Shown piece after piece: positions 43,870 to 51,641 of a DNA stretch of 64,000 nucleotides. The translations under genes were made by a program, and so were the position numbers. The notes below the pieces were generated by a model, which saw only the letters and a list, made by a program, of their open reading frames with translations, searched no databases and was not told the DNA's origin. Numbering within the stretch: the first letter of the stretch is position 1; each line of letters begins with the position of its first letter. Source of the DNA: Flavobacterium sp. ASV13 (GTDB lineage: Bacteria > Bacteroidota > Bacteroidia > Flavobacteriales > Flavobacteriaceae); assembly GCF_000745775.1 (NCBI RefSeq), contig NZ_JQJY01000001.1, forward strand, positions 744,001-808,000, written 5' to 3'.

Positions 43870-45417
43870 ATGAGCACAAACTACAACAGAATAAAAGTGG
43901 CTGATTTGGAAACAAATGAGTCAAATAAAATTTTAACCACAGACGATAGTGGCAAATTAGAATTTACCAACATTAATGCTATAAAAGTCGACAGTTACAA
44001 TGCCCTTGACTATACTGATGCGGGCAAAGCATTAGATGCCAGACAAGGTAAGATCTTAAAAGACTTTATCAACGACATTAATGCTTTATTAGTTTCAGAT
44101 AATGTCAACTTAAATACAATCCAAAAATTAGTCGATGCAATTGAAGATGTAAAAGCTTCCTTAGATACAATTTTGGTTAATAACCTAAGTTCCGGCGGAA
44201 CTACAAAGGCTTTAACTGCAGAAATGGGTAAAACATTGCAAAATACCAAAGTTGATAAAGCACCCGGCGAAAGACTAATTAATGCCGAAGAAATTGCCAA
44301 ACTCTCAGGAGTATCAAATGTTGTTACTACAGTAAAAACAATAGTATCAACTGCGCTAGCAACCCAAAACGTCACAGGATTTGTAAATTATATTAATGCC
44401 TTGAATCCTGTACTTGTAGTTGGACCTAACGAAATTGTAAAGCACACAACCAGCGATACAGGCCGAACATTCGAATTAAACTTAAGAGGTCGTTCTTTTG
44501 GTGTTGGAGAACCAGCTATTACAGCTTCAAATGTTATTGAAGTCACCGATTTTTTAAATAAAGACATCAAATTGAGTAATTATCTGTCTACACGTAACGA
44601 TGGACAATCACCAACTAACAAAGTATTAGGAACAGACGCTAATGGTAATTTAAAAATGTATACTATTTCATCATTTCCAGCGCCATTTTTAGAATCTTTA
44701 ATTGCTGATAGTCCTTTACCTTCAAATACGGGCAACATAACAATTAAAGGAGCATTTTTTACACCAACAATGACAGTATCAATTGTTGGTCAAACAGTAA
44801 ACTATGTAACTTTTATTAATGATAATTTGATTAAGGTTAATGTTACTACCGGAGCTTCAGAAGGAAGTTTTTCTGTTACTTTAAATAATGGACTTTCAGC
44901 AACATTTAATAATGCTTTATTAATTGTTTTGGGGACAGTATTTAAGCCTATCTCTTCCGAGTGGACTTTGACAGAACCAGTTAATGTTGTCAATGATAAT
45001 GTTTATACTGAAACATATAATTCTATTGGATATGCTGAATGGAATAAGCAATTTGATTTTACAAAAAATTTCAGCATTCAATTTAAGCGTAATTTATCAC
45101 CTCTGGGACCGTATCTAAATAGACAAGGACTTCCTTTATTTATTTTACAAAAAGTCAGTAATTCAAGTAATTTATATTGGTCAGGCTTTGCTGGAGGATG
45201 TTCTTTTAATAGCGTAGTTGACGGAAGTTTAGGCAACTATGCAACAGATAACGGTTCGACTTATGAATACAGATGGGTATCTGGAATAATGTATGCTTAC
45301 GTTAACAATGTTTTGTTTAAAACATTTACACAAACATTTGCTGAAAACTTAAAATTAAAAATCAGAGTAGATGTTTATGATATTACGGATATAAAATATA
45401 TTGAATTGGCAAGTTAA
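43870..45417 (+). CDS. Fibre-like protein with TIG domain
   Basis: 515 residues. The conserved N-domain (YNRIKVADLETNESNKIL, NALDYTDAGKALDARQGK) is followed by a helical/coiled stalk (NLNTIQKLVDAIEDVKASLD) and a second stalk part with RLINAEEIAKLSG, both common in fibres. An IPT/TIG immunoglobulin-like domain (about 280-360, NTGNITIKGAFFTPTMTVSI) precedes a C-terminal sandwich of lectin type (FNKNFSIQFKR-like; GYAEWNKQFDF). It is the last gene of the island; the flanking ArsR operon begins 90 bases later. Confidence 0.75.
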   Translation: MSTNYNRIKVADLETNESNKILTTDDSGKLEFTNINAIKVDSYNALDYTDAGKALDARQGKILKDFINDINALLVSDNVNLNTIQKLVDAIEDVKASLDTILVNNLSSGGTTKALTAEMGKTLQNTKVDKAPGERLINAEEIAKLSGVSNVVTTVKTIVSTALATQNVTGFVNYINALNPVLVVGPNEIVKHTTSDTGRTFELNLRGRSFGVGEPAITASNVIEVTDFLNKDIKLSNYLSTRNDGQSPTNKVLGTDANGNLKMYTISSFPAPFLESLIADSPLPSNTGNITIKGAFFTPTMTVSIVGQTVNYVTFINDNLIKVNVTTGASEGSFSVTLNNGLSATFNNALLIVLGTVFKPISSEWTLTEPVNVVNDNVYTETYNSIGYAEWNKQFDFTKNFSIQFKRNLSPLGPYLNRQGLPLFILQKVSNSSNLYWSGFAGGCSFNSVVDGSLGNYATDNGSTYEYRWVSGIMYAYVNNVLFKTFTQTFAENLKLKIRVDVYDITDIKYIELAS

Positions 45418-45476
45418 AGATTATCCGTACACCTTCTGCAATCACAAAATTATCCTAAATAATTTTATCTTAATTG

Positions 45477-45503
45477 ATATATCGGGAAAAGTCGATATAT
45501 TTG
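45477..45503 (+). promoter_or_regulatory. ArsR operon promoter and operator
   Basis: A perfect inverted repeat ATATATCG (45477-45484) / CGATATAT (45493-45500) with 8-base spacer overlaps TATATTTG (45496-45503), a match to the Bacteroidetes -7 box. The ATG follows at 45508, so the leader is almost absent. Binding of the ArsR-type dimer here would block its own operon. Confidence 0.7.
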
Positions 45504-45507
45504 CGCC

Positions 45508-45810
45508 ATGGAAAATATAGAACTTTTTAAAGCCCTTTCAAACAAGTCCAGATTGCAAATGCTGGAATGGCTGAAAGAACCTGAAATAAACTTTCCCAGT
45601 CAGCTGGAACATGGCGGATTTGAACACGGCGTTTGCGTAGGACAAATTCAGGCTAAAGCCGGTTTGACACAATCTACAGTATCTGAATACTTGTCTATTC
45701 TTCAGCGCGCTGGTTTTATCGAAGCCAAACGTGTTGGGCAATGGACTTATTATAAACGTAACGAAGGTGCCTTTGAAGCACTCAGTAAATTAATTCAATC
45801 TAATTTGTAA
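45508..45810 (+). CDS. ArsR-family winged-helix repressor
   Basis: A 100-residue HTH regulator: LFKALSNKSRLQMLEWL as the first helices, CVGQIQAKAGLTQSTVSEYLSILQRAGFI as helix-turn-helix (quoted as one motif in two halves), and the wing RVGQWTYYKRNE. No metal-binding CxC of the classical ArsR is present; C48 (GVCVGQ) is the only cysteine close to the DNA-binding helix. It may sense redox state or an electrophile rather than a metal. It lies eight bases upstream of the flavin oxidoreductase gene and is probably autoregulated. Confidence 0.88.
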   Translation: MENIELFKALSNKSRLQMLEWLKEPEINFPSQLEHGGFEHGVCVGQIQAKAGLTQSTVSEYLSILQRAGFIEAKRVGQWTYYKRNEGAFEALSKLIQSNL

Positions 45811-45817
45811 AATTACT

Positions 45818-46924
45818 ATGAGTACAAACAACCTGTTTTCGGAATTTAACTTAAAGTCGTTAAATCTGAAAAACCGAATCGTAATGGCGCCAATGACGCG
45901 CTCTTTTTCTCCAAACGGAGTTCCAACTGACGAAGTAGCGGCTTACTACCAAAAAAGAGCTGAAGGCGAAGTTGGATTAATATTATCTGAAGGAACTGTA
46001 ATCGACAGACCTTCATCATCAAACGATGCAAACGTTCCTCATTTTTATGGAGAATCTTCTTTAAATGGCTGGAAAAAAGTTATTGACGAAGTTCATGCTG
46101 CCGGCGGAAAAATGGGCCCCCAAATCTGGCATATGGGAATTATGGATAATCATCATTCTGGATGGGTTCCTCCTGTTCCATTTGAAGGTCCGTCTGGATT
46201 AAATCGTCCTGATTTCAGAAATGGAGTTACGATGTCAGAAAAAGATATTGAAAATACAATTTTGGCTTTTGGTAAAGCTGCTGCTGATGCAAAAAGACTT
46301 GGTTTTGATACTATCGAAATTCACGGTGCACACGGTTATTTAATTGACCAATTCTTTAGAGCCGAAACAAATTTACGTGAAGATATTTATGGCGGAAAAA
46401 CTTTGCCAGAACGTAATCGATTTGCAATTGAAGTAGTAAAAGAAGTCAGAAAACAAGTTGGAAATGATTTCGCTGTTATCATGCGTTTTTCTCAATTTAA
46501 ACCTTCTGATTATAACTATAAACTAGCTAAAAATCCACAGGAATTAGAAGCTTGGCTTACTCCTCTTGTTGATGCTGGAGTTGATATTGTTCACGCTTCA
46601 CAACGTCGTTTCTGGGAACCTGAATTTGAAGGTTCTGATTTGAACTTTGCCGGATGGGCGAAAAAAGTTACTGGAGTTCCAACAATTACGGTTGGTTCTG
46701 TTGGTCTTTCAAGCGATTTCTTTGGAGCTTTTGCTGGTGAAAGTTCTGAACCAACTTCTTTAGAAGAATTAAACAGACGTTTCGACAGAGGCGATTTTGA
46801 TTTGGTTGCCGTTGGAAGACCTCTTTTATCAGATCCAAATTGGGTTGCGAAAATTAAAGCTGGAAAAACTGAGGAATTAAAAGGTTTCAGTAAAGAAGCT
46901 TTGGGAGCTTTGGTTTTAGAATAA
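45818..46924 (+). CDS. NADH:flavin oxidoreductase of the old yellow enzyme family
   Basis: A 368-residue FMN enzyme. LKNRIVMAPMTRSFSPNGVPTDEVAAYY is the typical first barrel strand and loop (in parts), IWHMG and FDTIEIHGAHGYLIDQFF carry the substrate-binding histidines (HGAH), and LVAVGRPLLSDPNWV is the C-terminal phosphate-binding motif. Such enzymes reduce activated C=C bonds of electrophiles, enones and nitro compounds with NAD(P)H. Co-transcription with an ArsR-type regulator suggests induction by reactive electrophiles. Confidence 0.9.
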   Translation: MSTNNLFSEFNLKSLNLKNRIVMAPMTRSFSPNGVPTDEVAAYYQKRAEGEVGLILSEGTVIDRPSSSNDANVPHFYGESSLNGWKKVIDEVHAAGGKMGPQIWHMGIMDNHHSGWVPPVPFEGPSGLNRPDFRNGVTMSEKDIENTILAFGKAAADAKRLGFDTIEIHGAHGYLIDQFFRAETNLREDIYGGKTLPERNRFAIEVVKEVRKQVGNDFAVIMRFSQFKPSDYNYKLAKNPQELEAWLTPLVDAGVDIVHASQRRFWEPEFEGSDLNFAGWAKKVTGVPTITVGSVGLSSDFFGAFAGESSEPTSLEELNRRFDRGDFDLVAVGRPLLSDPNWVAKIKAGKTEELKGFSKEALGALVLE

Positions 46925-46929
46925 TTTTT

Positions 46930-47193
46930 AAGGTTCTGAGGTTCTAAGAAGCTGAGGTTCTAAGTTTTCTATTTTCTATTTTCTATTCTCTATTTTTATA
47001 CAGATTTTTAGAATAACTTTAAATACAAAAGGGATAAACAATTAATGTTTATCCCTCTTTTTTTGAATATCTATAACTAACAAAATTAGAAATTCAATAT
47101 TTTAATCAGACTCAAAAGAAACAGAGTTACAAAGAGTCAAAGTTTTTTTCTTTTGTAACTTAGAATCTTAGCTTCTTAGAACCTCAGAACCTT
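46930..47193. repeat. GGTTCTGAGGTTCTAAG inverted pair around a terminator
   Basis: AGGTTCTGAGGTTCTAAG (46930-46947) and its complement (47160-47193) flank the 240-base gap between two converging genes. The right arm covers the last codons of the acyltransferase gene (tail GSEVLRS), so the repeat has supplied its C-terminus. A related direct repeat lies at 53327-53358. Confidence 0.7.
47030..47065. terminator. Bidirectional terminator
   Basis: AGGGATAAACA-TTAA-like loop-TGTTTATCCCT is followed by a T run and preceded by an A run. It lies between the convergent oxidoreductase and acyltransferase genes and can serve both. Confidence 0.85.
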
Positions 47194-48304
47194 TTTTCTG
47201 AAATTTCTTCTGAAGCCAATTTCTAACCGGTTCATCGTATAATTTTAAACATACAAAAGCTAAAACAATACTTGCTACTAAAAGTGCAATTCCAGGAAGT
47301 AATCCGTCTTCAAGCGAAACTTTATTGTTCACGACCCAAGCCGTATACCAGTAAATAAGCGGATAATGTGTGATATAAATTGGATATGAAATATCACCTA
47401 AAAGTTTGCATATTTTAGCCGAAAAAGCGGTTTTAATTTGTCCGCCTGCACCAATTGCAACGATAAGTGGAAATACCAAAATAATACAGAAAGATTCATA
47501 TAAACCGTTCATCCATAAAGAGTTTTCGTCTCCAAATCTTGGCAAAGCTAAGACGATAGTGATCAAAATACTGCAAATCCAGAAAGCGCCTTTTAAATGA
47601 ATTAATTTTCCTAAACGGCAAAGTAAAACTCCGGCAAAAAACGGATACAGCAAACGGGTAAATCCAATATTCATTTGCTCCAAGTTTAATGACCAGCCTC
47701 CTATTACATCGCCTTTTGGTCCAAAAACCAGATAATTAATTAGCAGTCCGGCAAATATCAGCACGAAAACTGACAGCACTTTGTTCGAAAATTTGCGAAA
47801 AATTAGGGCGTACAAGATGTTTGCAATATATTCGAAAAAAAGTGACCATGCCGGACCATCTAAAGGATGCATTTCTCCCCAGCCTCTGATTTCTAATGAA
47901 GGCGGAATTGGCAACAACGTAAATCCGATTACCATTGTTACAATCACTTTCCAGACTTCCATATTTGCAATCATTGGAAATAATATATCTGAAGCCTGAA
48001 AGTAATAAAAGATCGCGCCAATGATCATTCCCATAACTACCATGGGCTGTAAACGGATTAATCGGCGTTTGTAAAATTCCCATTGCGTCATTTTTCCCCA
48101 ACGGTCATCATACGCATAAGCGACAACAAATCCGGATAAAAGAAAAAAGAAATCAACGGCTAAATAACCGTGATTAATAATTTGTTTAAATCGGTTACCG
48201 CCTGCGAAAGTTTCAAAAATATGAAAAGCTACAACTAATATTGCAGCAACACCGCGCAGACCGTCCAGAATTTCGTAATGTTTTTTTGGTTTAATACCGG
48301 TCAT
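47168..48304 (-). CDS. Acyltransferase family 3 (OafA/YrhL-like) membrane protein
   Basis: A 378-residue inner-membrane protein with about ten helices. EILDGLRGVAAILVVAFHIFE near the start is the family hallmark with the conserved histidine, followed by FFFLLSGFVVAYAYDDRWG and the RRLIRLQP motif. Members O-acylate (often O-acetylate) surface polysaccharides or glycolipids. It is transcribed in the same direction as the DUF1349 and GH3 genes upstream, with a 68-base gap. The last residues are encoded in an intergenic repeat. Confidence 0.9.
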   Translation of the reverse strand: MTGIKPKKHYEILDGLRGVAAILVVAFHIFETFAGGNRFKQIINHGYLAVDFFFLLSGFVVAYAYDDRWGKMTQWEFYKRRLIRLQPMVVMGMIIGAIFYYFQASDILFPMIANMEVWKVIVTMVIGFTLLPIPPSLEIRGWGEMHPLDGPAWSLFFEYIANILYALIFRKFSNKVLSVFVLIFAGLLINYLVFGPKGDVIGGWSLNLEQMNIGFTRLLYPFFAGVLLCRLGKLIHLKGAFWICSILITIVLALPRFGDENSLWMNGLYESFCIILVFPLIVAIGAGGQIKTAFSAKICKLLGDISYPIYITHYPLIYWYTAWVVNNKVSLEDGLLPGIALLVASIVLAFVCLKLYDEPVRNWLQKKFQKKGSEVLRS

Positions 48305-48372
48305 ATTAATGGTTAATTATAAATTGTTAATGGTGAATTTAATTAATAATTGTTGAATTTATAATTAAACAA

Positions 48373-49020
48373 TTACTGATGGTTTTTCAGCCATTCTAAT
48401 CTTCTCTGATCTGGAAGATGTTTTACGGTGAAGTTTTCAAATTTAGCTTCAAAACCATTTCCGTCTGGCGAAGCGGCCATTAAACCAACCATAACTGGTG
48501 TATTATCTTGTAAAGGAGCATTTCTGGTCATGATGTAGTTTTTATCATCATAAGAGAAAAACACTTCTACAGCATCTAATCGTCTCACCACTTTAATCCA
48601 TACAAACGGTGGCGCTTTTTCAAGCGTTGTTACACTCCAATCGCTTTTGTCGTGCGTTACAACTGTACTGATATTAAATTTTCCATCAACAAATTCAATT
48701 CCAGTCTTAATGTAATTTTTCTCATCTACACGAATCATTAATCCCATTTGGTCAAAACGAGCGATGTAATTTCCCGTAATTTTTACTTTGGCCTCAAACT
48801 CTCCGCCATAAGTTGCGTAGTAAAATGGCGCATCATCAACTGTGAATCCGTAGTGCGAAATTCGCCAATAATCGCTATTTGGCGTTACATTCATGATTAG
48901 TGCATTGTTTTTAATTTCCCATTTTTCAGGTTCATTAAACCATTGCATTTTATTTAAACTTTGTGCCGAGATTTTACACACAAAAAATAAAATCAAAACG
49001 GCAAGTGTATTTTTTTTCAT
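48373..49020 (-). CDS. Exported DUF1349 (concanavalin-like) protein
   Basis: A 215-residue protein with signal peptide (residues 1-19, ISAQS). MQWFNEPEKWEI, DYWRISHYGFTVDDAPFYY, RFDQMGLMIRVDEKNYIKTGIEF and VMVGLMAASPDGNGFEAKFENF (each a separate motif) follow the DUF1349 family, a jelly-roll lectin/glucanase-like fold. It probably binds or cleaves a glycan in the periplasm. Its neighbour upstream is the GH3 glycosidase, supporting a role in carbohydrate use. Confidence 0.88.
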   Translation of the reverse strand: MKKNTLAVLILFFVCKISAQSLNKMQWFNEPEKWEIKNNALIMNVTPNSDYWRISHYGFTVDDAPFYYATYGGEFEAKVKITGNYIARFDQMGLMIRVDEKNYIKTGIEFVDGKFNISTVVTHDKSDWSVTTLEKAPPFVWIKVVRRLDAVEVFFSYDDKNYIMTRNAPLQDNTPVMVGLMAASPDGNGFEAKFENFTVKHLPDQRRLEWLKNHQ

Positions 49021-49157
49021 GTCATTTATTTTTTAAACCATTAAGATATAAAGAAAATTAAGTTGGACTTAATGATCTTAATCTTAGCTGATATTAAGAA
49101 AATAAAGCTTCACTTTATGAACCTTAATGTCTTAATGGTAAAATTTAAATCAAAAGC

Positions 49158-49187
49158 AAAGCTGCAAATTTTTACACTTGCAGCTTT
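49158..49187 (-). terminator. Hairpin downstream of the GH3 gene
   Basis: AAAGCTGCAA-N10-TTGCAGCTTT is a perfect ten-pair stem 30 bases past the GH3 stop; reading on the minus strand it is followed by a T-containing stretch. Confidence 0.7.
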
Positions 49188-49216
49188 ACAAACCAACCAA
49201 TTTAGAAATAATGAAA

Positions 49217-51433
49217 TTATTGAAGTGAGAAGCCCACTTTAGATTTTATATCGGCTGAAGATGCTCCAATTAAAGCTTCAAAAGCTCCTGGCTCAGCAAC
49301 CCAGTCGTGTTTTTTATCATCAAAGAAACTTAAAGCTGTTTTATCAACTGTAAAAGTTACTGTTTTTTCTTCTCCTGCTTTAAGCGAAACTTTCTCAAAA
49401 CCTTTCAACTCTTTTATAGGGCGAGGTAAAGAAGATTTTAAATCGCTGATATAAAGCTGTACAGTTTCAGATCCTTCACGGCTTCCTGTATTTTTTACAG
49501 TAACTGAAAATGTTATTTTATCACCTGAAGTCATTTGTTTTTTATCTGCAGTAACTTTTCCGTAAGCAAAAGTTGTATAGCTTAATCCATGTCCAAAAGG
49601 GAATAATGGTTTGATTTTTTGTTTGTCTGCCCAACGGTATCCAACAAAAATTCCTTCGTTGTAAACCACTTCATCTCCACCTGGAAACTGACCTAAAGCA
49701 TGTGCTCCGTTATCAGTTAATTTTACTGGGAAAGTGAAAGTCAATTTTCCTGACGGATTCACATCTCCAACTAAAACATTTGCCAAAGCATTTCCTGCTT
49801 CAGTTCCTAAAAACCATCCTTGAACAATTCCTGGTACTTCTTTTACCCACGGCATTGACACAGCATTTCCAGAAATATTAATGAAAACGATGTTTTTATT
49901 TACTTTCGCCAATTGGCTAATTAATTCATTCTGGCCATAAGAAAGTTCTAATCCTTTACGATCGTGTCCTTCATCATCTTGATTTGGACTTTTATTTAAA
50001 CCTCCAATGAAAAGAACAATGTCAGCATCTTTCGCTACTTTTAAAGCCTCAGCAGTCAATTCAGCTGGTGAACGTTTTTCTTCTAAACTAACTTTAGCCA
50101 CAACTCCGTTATAGTTGCTTGTTGGGTCTCCAACATAACCACGAGCGTAAACGATTTCAGCCTGATTTCCGATTTTTTTCTTTAATCCTTCAAGAGGGGT
50201 AATTTCGTATCTTGCTTTCAAAGAAGAACTTCCTCCTCCAACAGTCATCATTTTGATAGCATTTTCACCAATTACAGCAATTTTCTTAGTTTTAGAAAGA
50301 TTGATTGGCAAAATATTGTTGTTGTTTTGTAATAATACAATTCCTTCTTCAGCTATTTTACGACCTGCATCAGCGTGTTCTTGTGTTCCAAAAGATCCGA
50401 AAGGACGATTTTTATCCATTGTCGTCAAGAAAGCCAAACGCAGAATACGACGTACTTTTTCGTCTAATTCTTTAGTTCCAACTTCACCTTTTTTAATCAT
50501 TTCTGAATAAGGTTTTGCTAAATAATAATTATCATAAGCATTGCTTGTTCCCCAAGAAAGTCCATTTGTCCAAGAACCGAATTCCATATCTAAACCATTG
50601 TAAATAGCTTGTTTAGTATCATGAACACCGCCCCAGTCTGAAACTACAACTCCTTTGAAACCCCATTCTTTACGAAGAATATCGTTTAACAAAAACTCAT
50701 TGTGACAACATTGCTGTCCTTTGTATTTATTGTAAGATCCCATAATCGCCCACGCGTCTCCATCTTGTACAGCTGCTTTAAAAGCCGGAAGATAAATTTC
50801 GTATAAAGCACGGTCGTCAACTACTACGTTTACAGTATTTCTGTTTGTTTCCTGATTGTTTAATGCGAAGTGCTTCACACAAGCCGCAACTCCATTTGAC
50901 TGAACTCCTTTAATATAAGGAACAACCATTTTTGAAGTTAAAAACGGATCTTCTCCCATATATTCGAAGTTTCTTCCGTTTAATGGACTTCTGTAGATGT
51001 TTACTCCAGGCCCTAATAGTACGTTTTTATTACGGTAACGTGCTTCTTCTCCAATAGATTTACCATATAAAGAAGCCAATTCTTTGTTCCATGTTGCAGA
51101 AAGTGCCGTTAGTGCCGGGAAAGCAATACAAGAATCGTTTGTCCAACCTGCCTGATCCCATTCGTCCCATTTTACTTCGGTACGAATTCCGTGCGGTCCA
51201 TCGGTCATCCAGTTTTCTGGAATTCCAAGACGTTTTACACCTGGCGAACTAAATTTTGACTGCGCATGAATCATGGCAATTTTCTCGTCGGTTGTCATTC
51301 TTTTAAGCGCATCTTCTATACGCTCTTCAATTGGCTTTTTATCATCAAGATAAACCGGAACTTTATTTTGTGCATTCAATCCGAATGAACTCAATAAAAC
51401 TAAAACAACGATTGTTTTAACGTTTTTAAACAT
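49217..51433 (-). CDS. Secreted glycoside hydrolase family 3 beta-glucosidase-like enzyme
   Basis: A 738-residue exported enzyme (signal peptide 1-21). The N-terminal TIM barrel holds WMTDGPHGIR (75-84), KHFALNNQE (188-196) and the nucleophile D266 in VVVSDWGG. The alpha/beta sandwich holds the KKIAVIGENA entry near residue 383 and the likely acid/base region around residues 470-500. The C-terminal FN3-like domain (SVTVKNTGSREGSETVQLYI) is complete. Family members release glucose or related sugars from beta-glucosides. Gene order with the DUF1349 and acyltransferase genes on the same strand suggests a small glycan-use group. Confidence 0.92.
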   Translation of the reverse strand: MFKNVKTIVVLVLLSSFGLNAQNKVPVYLDDKKPIEERIEDALKRMTTDEKIAMIHAQSKFSSPGVKRLGIPENWMTDGPHGIRTEVKWDEWDQAGWTNDSCIAFPALTALSATWNKELASLYGKSIGEEARYRNKNVLLGPGVNIYRSPLNGRNFEYMGEDPFLTSKMVVPYIKGVQSNGVAACVKHFALNNQETNRNTVNVVVDDRALYEIYLPAFKAAVQDGDAWAIMGSYNKYKGQQCCHNEFLLNDILRKEWGFKGVVVSDWGGVHDTKQAIYNGLDMEFGSWTNGLSWGTSNAYDNYYLAKPYSEMIKKGEVGTKELDEKVRRILRLAFLTTMDKNRPFGSFGTQEHADAGRKIAEEGIVLLQNNNNILPINLSKTKKIAVIGENAIKMMTVGGGSSSLKARYEITPLEGLKKKIGNQAEIVYARGYVGDPTSNYNGVVAKVSLEEKRSPAELTAEALKVAKDADIVLFIGGLNKSPNQDDEGHDRKGLELSYGQNELISQLAKVNKNIVFINISGNAVSMPWVKEVPGIVQGWFLGTEAGNALANVLVGDVNPSGKLTFTFPVKLTDNGAHALGQFPGGDEVVYNEGIFVGYRWADKQKIKPLFPFGHGLSYTTFAYGKVTADKKQMTSGDKITFSVTVKNTGSREGSETVQLYISDLKSSLPRPIKELKGFEKVSLKAGEEKTVTFTVDKTALSFFDDKKHDWVAEPGAFEALIGASSADIKSKVGFSLQ

Positions 51434-51641
51434 AACTATTATTTATTTAAGCATTCAATTTTAATTAAAGATACTCTAGTAGTCAATTGTACCTTTTAAT
51501 AATATTGTAAAACTAAAACGTTATCGTACATGTTACATTTTTAAACGCAAAAAAGTAGTGAATTAAAAAACCAATACATTGATTTTCAATTAATTAATAA
51601 AAAAAATACAGTAAAAAAAGTAGTACTTTTAAAATATTTCT

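Noticed and set aside
10093-45417. Extracellular contractile injection system or tailocin
   Set aside because: No sheath, tube, spike, baseplate or AAA+ ATPase gene was found; fibres and a chaperone-like protein alone do not make such a system.
22159-45417. Diversity-generating retroelement acting on the fibre genes
   Set aside because: No reverse transcriptase gene and no template/variable repeat pair with adenine-specific changes were seen.
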